64,000 nt of DNA, from the NCBI RefSeq assembly GCF_003641205.1, contig NZ_CP032762.1:5786001-5850000 (forward strand), given 5' to 3'. Source of the DNA: Rhodococcus sp. P1Y. GTDB taxonomy: Bacteria > Actinomycetota > Actinomycetes > Mycobacteriales > Mycobacteriaceae. The notes beneath the pieces were generated by a model, which made no database searches, had not been told where the DNA came from, and worked only from the letters and a program-made list of their open reading frames with translations. Made by a program: the position numbers and the translations under genes. This document shows positions 57,685 through 64,000 of the stretch, piece by piece. Position 1 is the stretch's first letter. The number at the start of each line of letters is the position of its first letter.

Positions 57685-57720
57685 CCGGGCGGCCAGACGG
57701 CCACCGGTCCGTGACAGCAA

Positions 57721-57754
57721 AACGGACCGCACCCCGTAAGGAGTGCGGTCCGTT
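57721..57754 (-). terminator. Rho-independent terminator of clpC
   Basis: AACGGACCGCAC (57721-57732) and GTGCGGTCCGTT (57743-57754) are exact reverse complements separated by ten bases. Read on the minus strand the stem is followed by TTTT, 19 bases after the clpC stop. Confidence 0.85.
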
Positions 57755-57772
57755 CAGTTGGAACCTGGAGAC

Positions 57773-60310
<2,538 letters not shown>

Positions 60311-60604
60311 CGCTCTCCCTCACTTCTCGGTGGGTGGTCGTACTCACCCACCAGGTCTTTCCAGCACCACAGGTTCCAGTGACACGGGGTCGCTCGGCAT
60401 TGAAGGTGTCGCGCCTACGCCGAAGCGTCTGCGCCTCCAGCTCCACTGTAGTTGGCCGGTGGTTCACTTGCCGACCCTCGGTCCCCCTTTGTACAGACGA
60501 TTCTCGCCGGTACGGGCTCCCAATGTGCCTGCTTACCGTTCATAACGCGGGCAGAGCTCAAATCGTTTCCACTTTCGTGTCCGCTGCTGGCGAACACGCT
60601 TACC
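60311..60604. other. clpC-lysS intergenic region, no lsr2 gene
   Basis: This 294-bp stretch should contain the clpC promoter and leader. No open frame in it resembles Lsr2, the gene that occupies this place in M. tuberculosis (Rv3597c), and it is too short for the usual 112-codon gene. A near-palindrome ACGC-CGAA-GCGT (60417-60428) is the only notable motif. Confidence 0.7.
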
Positions 60605-62134
60605 TCAGAGCTGTGGCTTGACGATCGGGAACAGAATGGTCTCTCGGATACCCAGACCGGTCAGCGTCATGAGCAACCGATCGATTCCCATTCCTGTTCC
60701 GGTCGTCGGCGGCATCCCCTGTTCCATCGCGGCGAGGAAGTCCTCGTCGAGCACCATCGCCTCGTCGTCACCCGCTGCGGCCTGACGCGCCTGGTCCTCG
60801 AAACGTTCCCGCTGAATGACCGGGTCGACGAGCTCGGAGTACCCGGTGGCCAGCTCGAATCCACGGATGTAGAGGTCCCACTTCTCGGTGATACCGGGCT
60901 TGCTGCGGTGCTGACGGGTCAACGGCGAGGTCTCGACGGGGAAGTCGCGGACGAAGGTCGGCGCGAACAAGTCGTCGCCGACCTGGTGCTCCCACAACTC
61001 TTCCACTAGCTTGCCGTGGCCGTAGATGGGCTTACCGTCCTTGCGAGGAACGTCGAGCCCGACCTTCTCGGCCAGCGAGAGAAGTTCCTCGACGGACGTC
61101 TCGGGGGTGACATCGACGCCGATGGCCTCGGACAACGACGGGTACATCTCGAGGGTCGTCCACTCGCCGCTCAAGTCGTACGTGGTGCCGTCGGGGAGGA
61201 GGACGATCTGCGATCCAAGAGCCGCCTGCGCGACCTCCTGGATGAGCTCGCGCGTCATCGTTGCCGAGTCGTCGTAGGTGCCGTATGCCTCGTAGGTCTC
61301 GAGCATCGCGAACTCGGGCGAGTGCGACGAGTCAGCGCCCTCGTTGCGGAAATTCCTGTTGATCTCGAAGACCTTCTCGATGCCGCCGACCACGCAGCGC
61401 TTGAGGAACAGTTCCGGAGCGATGCGCAGGTACAGGTCGGTGTCGAGGGCGTTGGAGTGCGTGACGAACGGCCTGGCAGCAGCGCCTCCGTGCAGCGTTT
61501 GCAGCATCGGGGTCTCGACTTCGAGGAAGCCCCTCCGTTCGAGGGCGGCGCGCAACTCGCGAACGACCGCGACCCGCTTGCGAGCGACCTCACGAGCCTC
61601 GGGACGCGTGATCAGGTCGAGGTAACGCTGACGAATCCGCGTCTCCTCGTTCAATTCCTTGTGCGCGACGGGCAACGGGCGAAGTGCCTTGGACGCGATC
61701 TGCCATGCGTCCGCCATCACGCTGAGCTCACCACGGCGGCTGGAGATGACCTCACCGTGGACGAAGACGAAGTCGCCGAGGTCGACGTCCGACTTCCATG
61801 CCGCTAGTGCATCCTCGCCCACACCGGCGAGGCTGATCATCGCTTGCAGCTGGGTGCCGTCGCCTTCTTGCAGCGTGGCGAAACACAGCTTGCCGGTGTT
61901 TCGAACGAAGATGACTCGGCCGGCGACGCCGACGAGTTGACCCGTCGTGGTGTCGGCCTCGAGGCTCGGAAAGAGATCGCGGACCTGACGGAGAGAGTGG
62001 GTCCGCGGGACGGAGACCGGATAGGCCTCCCGCCCCTGTTCGAGCAGGCGGTCCCGCTTGGCACGACGAATCCGTAGCTGTTCCGGAGTGTCGTCGGTCG
62101 TCGGGGCGGCTGCGTCAGTCACAGGCACACACAT
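60605..62134 (-). CDS. lysS: lysyl-tRNA synthetase, class II
   Basis: A 509-residue class II synthetase with an OB-fold anticodon domain ([22 protein letters not shown]) and catalytic motifs 2 ([18 protein letters not shown]) and 3 ([11 protein letters not shown]). The first ~20 residues are less conserved; a GTG four codons in is an alternative start. It follows the rhodanese gene on the minus strand with 27 bases between. Confidence 0.95.
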   Translation of the reverse strand: MCVPVTDAAAPTTDDTPEQLRIRRAKRDRLLEQGREAYPVSVPRTHSLRQVRDLFPSLEADTTTGQLVGVAGRVIFVRNTGKLCFATLQEGDGTQLQAMISLAGVGEDALAAWKSDVDLGDFVFVHGEVISSRRGELSVMADAWQIASKALRPLPVAHKELNEETRIRQRYLDLITRPEAREVARKRVAVVRELRAALERRGFLEVETPMLQTLHGGAAARPFVTHSNALDTDLYLRIAPELFLKRCVVGGIEKVFEINRNFRNEGADSSHSPEFAMLETYEAYGTYDDSATMTRELIQEVAQAALGSQIVLLPDGTTYDLSGEWTTLEMYPSLSEAIGVDVTPETSVEELLSLAEKVGLDVPRKDGKPIYGHGKLVEELWEHQVGDDLFAPTFVRDFPVETSPLTRQHRSKPGITEKWDLYIRGFELATGYSELVDPVIQRERFEDQARQAAAGDDEAMVLDEDFLAAMEQGMPPTTGTGMGIDRLLMTLTGLGIRETILFPIVKPQL

Positions 62135-62161
62135 TATCTGTCACGTGCGACAAAGACAGAA

Positions 62162-62617
62162 TCAGTGCGCGGTGACGGCCTCGGCCTCACGAACGCAGTG
62201 CTGGGCCTTGGTCAGAACGCCGAGCAGACCTGCGGACTTGAGTGCCTGGTAGCCACCGACCAGGTCGGTGGCCTTGGACAACCCCAGTTCCTGCAGCGAC
62301 GCTGCCGCCAGCGACGAGGTGTATCCCTCGGAGCAGATGACTATCCACTCGACACCGTGATCGACGGCGGCCGCGAGGCGCGCATCCGACGTCGGGTCGA
62401 GACGCCACTCGAGGACGTTGCGTTCGATGGCGAGTGCTCCCGGCAGCGTCCCTTCGATGGCTCGCTGCGCCTGTGGCCTGATGTCGACGACGATCGCGCC
62501 GCGCGCGACTGCGTCTCGCAGTTCGAAGACGGTCATTCGCTGAATCTTGGTGCGCGCCTCCTCCAAGAGCTCGACGATCGTTCTGCGCGTTGGACCGACG
62601 GGAGCGGCAGTGGTCAT
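62162..62617 (-). CDS. rhodanese-like sulfurtransferase
   Basis: A 151-residue single rhodanese domain with the active-site loop CSEGYTSS starting at Cys95 and the structural VVDIRPQAQRAIEGTLPGAL segment. The ATG overlaps the cysteine dioxygenase stop (ATGA), so it is translationally coupled to that gene. It probably handles persulfide or sulfane sulfur arising from cysteine breakdown. Confidence 0.86.
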   Translation of the reverse strand: MTTAAPVGPTRRTIVELLEEARTKIQRMTVFELRDAVARGAIVVDIRPQAQRAIEGTLPGALAIERNVLEWRLDPTSDARLAAAVDHGVEWIVICSEGYTSSLAAASLQELGLSKATDLVGGYQALKSAGLLGVLTKAQHCVREAEAVTAH

Positions 62618-63198
62618 TTCGAGGGTCCTTCGGGCTCGTCGGTCAGCTCGGTTCGGGTTCTTCGTAAAGAGGACTTGTCGGTCACCTCGTAGTACGACAT
62701 CGCGGTCAACGGTGGCGAGTACGCGTGCACGCTCAGTGTCGGGGTCAGCAACTCGTCCGCAGGCGCGGGAGCGATGGACGCCGGTGCCCTCATCACGTCG
62801 TGCACCCAACCGAGCGGGAACGAGGCCTGGTCCCCTGCCTCGAGGCGACGACGCTTGAGACCGACACCCGCCCAACGATGTTCGACGAGGGAGCCGCTGA
62901 GAACTGTGAGCGCACCGAGCGACCCGGCGTGATCGTGCAGCTCGGTGGAACGATCGGGAACCCAACTGATGAGCCAGACATCCAGGTCGTCATCGGTATG
63001 CAGGCGGGTGGACCACCGTTCGTCGGTCGGCCAGGCACCACCGTCGGGAAGGAGGTGATCGAAGCGACCTTCGAGGACTTCGGATGCACCCTGATCGGTG
63101 ATCCGCAGCAGGTCGTGCGGACGCAGGCGTGTGGGAAGCGTCAGGTGCGGGGCAGATGACGGGAACACAGATCCAGAAAAGACAGGTGTGGAAAGCAC
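62614..63198 (-). CDS. cysteine dioxygenase type I
   Basis: A 194-residue cupin that oxidises L-cysteine to cysteine sulfinate. The three iron ligands are His88 and His90 (ELHDHAGS) and His133 (GWVHDVMR), in the usual cupin spacing. The Cys of the mammalian Cys-Tyr cofactor position is replaced by Gly in HDHAGSLGAL, common in bacteria. It pairs with the rhodanese in a two-gene unit, suggesting sulfur detoxification. Confidence 0.85.
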   Translation of the reverse strand: MLSTPVFSGSVFPSSAPHLTLPTRLRPHDLLRITDQGASEVLEGRFDHLLPDGGAWPTDERWSTRLHTDDDLDVWLISWVPDRSTELHDHAGSLGALTVLSGSLVEHRWAGVGLKRRRLEAGDQASFPLGWVHDVMRAPASIAPAPADELLTPTLSVHAYSPPLTAMSYYEVTDKSSLRRTRTELTDEPEGPSK

Positions 63199-63312
63199 GG
63201 AAACTACTCCAGGATCGGTAATTGAACGAGGCAGCGGTCAGCCTCGACAACACTCCTGGGGTCCCATGCACGTCATCACGGTGAAGATTCTGGCACAGCA
63301 CTCCGAATTTGG

Positions 63313-64000
63313 CTAGCGCACGCGTCGTTTCGCTTGATTACGCTCGAACACCAGCCTCAGCCCTTCGAGCGTCAGGTCTGGTTCGTGATGCTCGATCGCC
63401 GAACTCTCGGCCATGATCAGCGGCGCACTGTCTCCCGTTCCGATCACCGCGACGTCGGTGCCGGAGAACTCGGGCAGCTCCCGCCTCACTCGCCCGACGA
63501 GACCATCGACCAGCCCCGCGAACCCGAAGACTGCACCCGCCTGCATGCACTCGACCGTGTTCTTGCCGACCACCGATCGTGGCCGCAGGAGTTCGACCTC
63601 GCGCAGCGCGGCCGACCTGGACGACATCGCCGCAGCTGACACTTCCAGACCCGGCGCGATAGCTCCGCCGAGAAATTCCCCCTTGGCCGAGACGACGTCT
63701 ACGCAGGTCGTGGTGCCGAAATCCACGACGATGCAGGCACTTCCGTACAAATCGTGTGCAGCGAGGGTGTTCACGATCCGGTCGGCACCCACTTCCTTGG
63801 GGTTGTCGACGAGCAACGGCACACCGGTTCGAACACCGGGTTCGACGACGACGTGGGGAACGTGGTTCCAGTACCTTCCCAGCATCGTTCGCGTCTCACG
63901 CAGGATCGACGGCACGGTCGACAGCGCGGACACACCGGTGATCTGCTCCACGTCGTTGCCGATGAGACCGCGCAACATCAGAGCCAACTCGTCGGCGGTG
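63313..64000 (-). CDS. coaX: type III pantothenate kinase (5' end beyond the window)
   Basis: A type III pantothenate kinase, the first step of CoA synthesis. 229 codons are visible and the start lies past position 64000; the full family length is ~270. Landmarks are [32 protein letters not shown] (in part), [30 protein letters not shown] and [13 protein letters not shown]. In M. tuberculosis coaX also lies just upstream of lysS on the same strand (Rv3600c), there without the cysteine-dioxygenase and rhodanese genes found here. Confidence 0.9.
   Translation of the reverse strand, partial: TADELALMLRGLIGNDVEQITGVSALSTVPSILRETRTMLGRYWNHVPHVVVEPGVRTGVPLLVDNPKEVGADRIVNTLAAHDLYGSACIVVDFGTTTCVDVVSAKGEFLGGAIAPGLEVSAAAMSSRSAALREVELLRPRSVVGKNTVECMQAGAVFGFAGLVDGLVGRVRRELPEFSGTDVAVIGTGDSAPLIMAESSAIEHHEPDLTLEGLRLVFERNQAKRRVR

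Noticed and set aside
60417..60428. ACGC-CGAA-GCGT as a ClgR site for clpC
   Set aside because: The ClgR motif I know has five bases between CGC and GCG; here there are four, so the match is not good enough to call.

Overview
The window is GC-rich, densely coded DNA from a mycolic-acid actinobacterium, most likely Rhodococcus or a close relative (Nocardiaceae). The evidence is WhiB, CarD, ClpC, MhuD-type haem oxygenase, an IdeR/DtxR iron box, KstR-controlled steroid genes, many GTG starts and ATGA/GTGA gene overlaps. Gene identities below come from reading the translated proteins and from remembered family sequences. No database search was run. Much of the gene order matches the M. tuberculosis segment from about Rv3567c (hsaB) to Rv3600c (coaX), with blocks added or missing.

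Region 1 (about 1-16.5 kb) is steroid catabolism. After a Na+/H+ antiporter come a CYP142-type sterol C26-hydroxylase divergent from an SDR and an acetoacetate-decarboxylase-like protein; the ring-opening operon hsaA-hsaD-hsaC-hsaB; divergent kshA with a small four-cysteine protein; a KstD-like flavoprotein divergent from kstD; a chsH3-like hydratase; and a Tat-exported type II cholesterol oxidase. Palindromic KstR operators (core AACnnGTT) sit in the divergent promoters.

Region 2 (about 16.6-24.9 kb) holds a membrane GGDEF/EAL protein with a degraded GGDEF motif, DUF427 and DUF2637 proteins, a WhiB3-like regulator, gluconate kinase and permease, a hydrolase and a GntR regulator.

Region 3 (24.9-32.5 kb) is sterol side-chain degradation: chsE2-chsE1-chsH2-chsH1-ltp2 in the order of the M. 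tuberculosis igr operon but without cyp125, then fadE34 divergent from kstR. All carry KstR boxes.

Region 4 (32.5-42.4 kb) is transport and metabolism: a trehalose-phosphatase/GH15 fusion, a LacI regulator, a Zn/Mn ABC importer, 5-oxoprolinase pxpABC and an iron-siderophore binding lipoprotein behind an IdeR box.

Region 5 (42.4-64 kb) is core housekeeping: rlmB-cysS-ispF-ispD-carD, a LpqE-like lipoprotein, radA-disA, a carbonic anhydrase, mutY, two hydrolases, mhuD, an MFS exporter, a secreted lipase, clpC, lysS, a rhodanese with cysteine dioxygenase, and the 3' part of coaX cut by the window edge. No lsr2 lies between clpC and lysS, unlike M. tuberculosis.

Two families of short intergenic hairpin repeats recur. 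One is built on CGTGCGTGCGTAATGAC (five loci) and sits at gene 3' ends, twice enclosing the stop codon. The other is built on GCTTGAATGG...CCATTCAAGC (four copies). No tRNA, rRNA, CRISPR array, insertion sequence or prophage was recognised.
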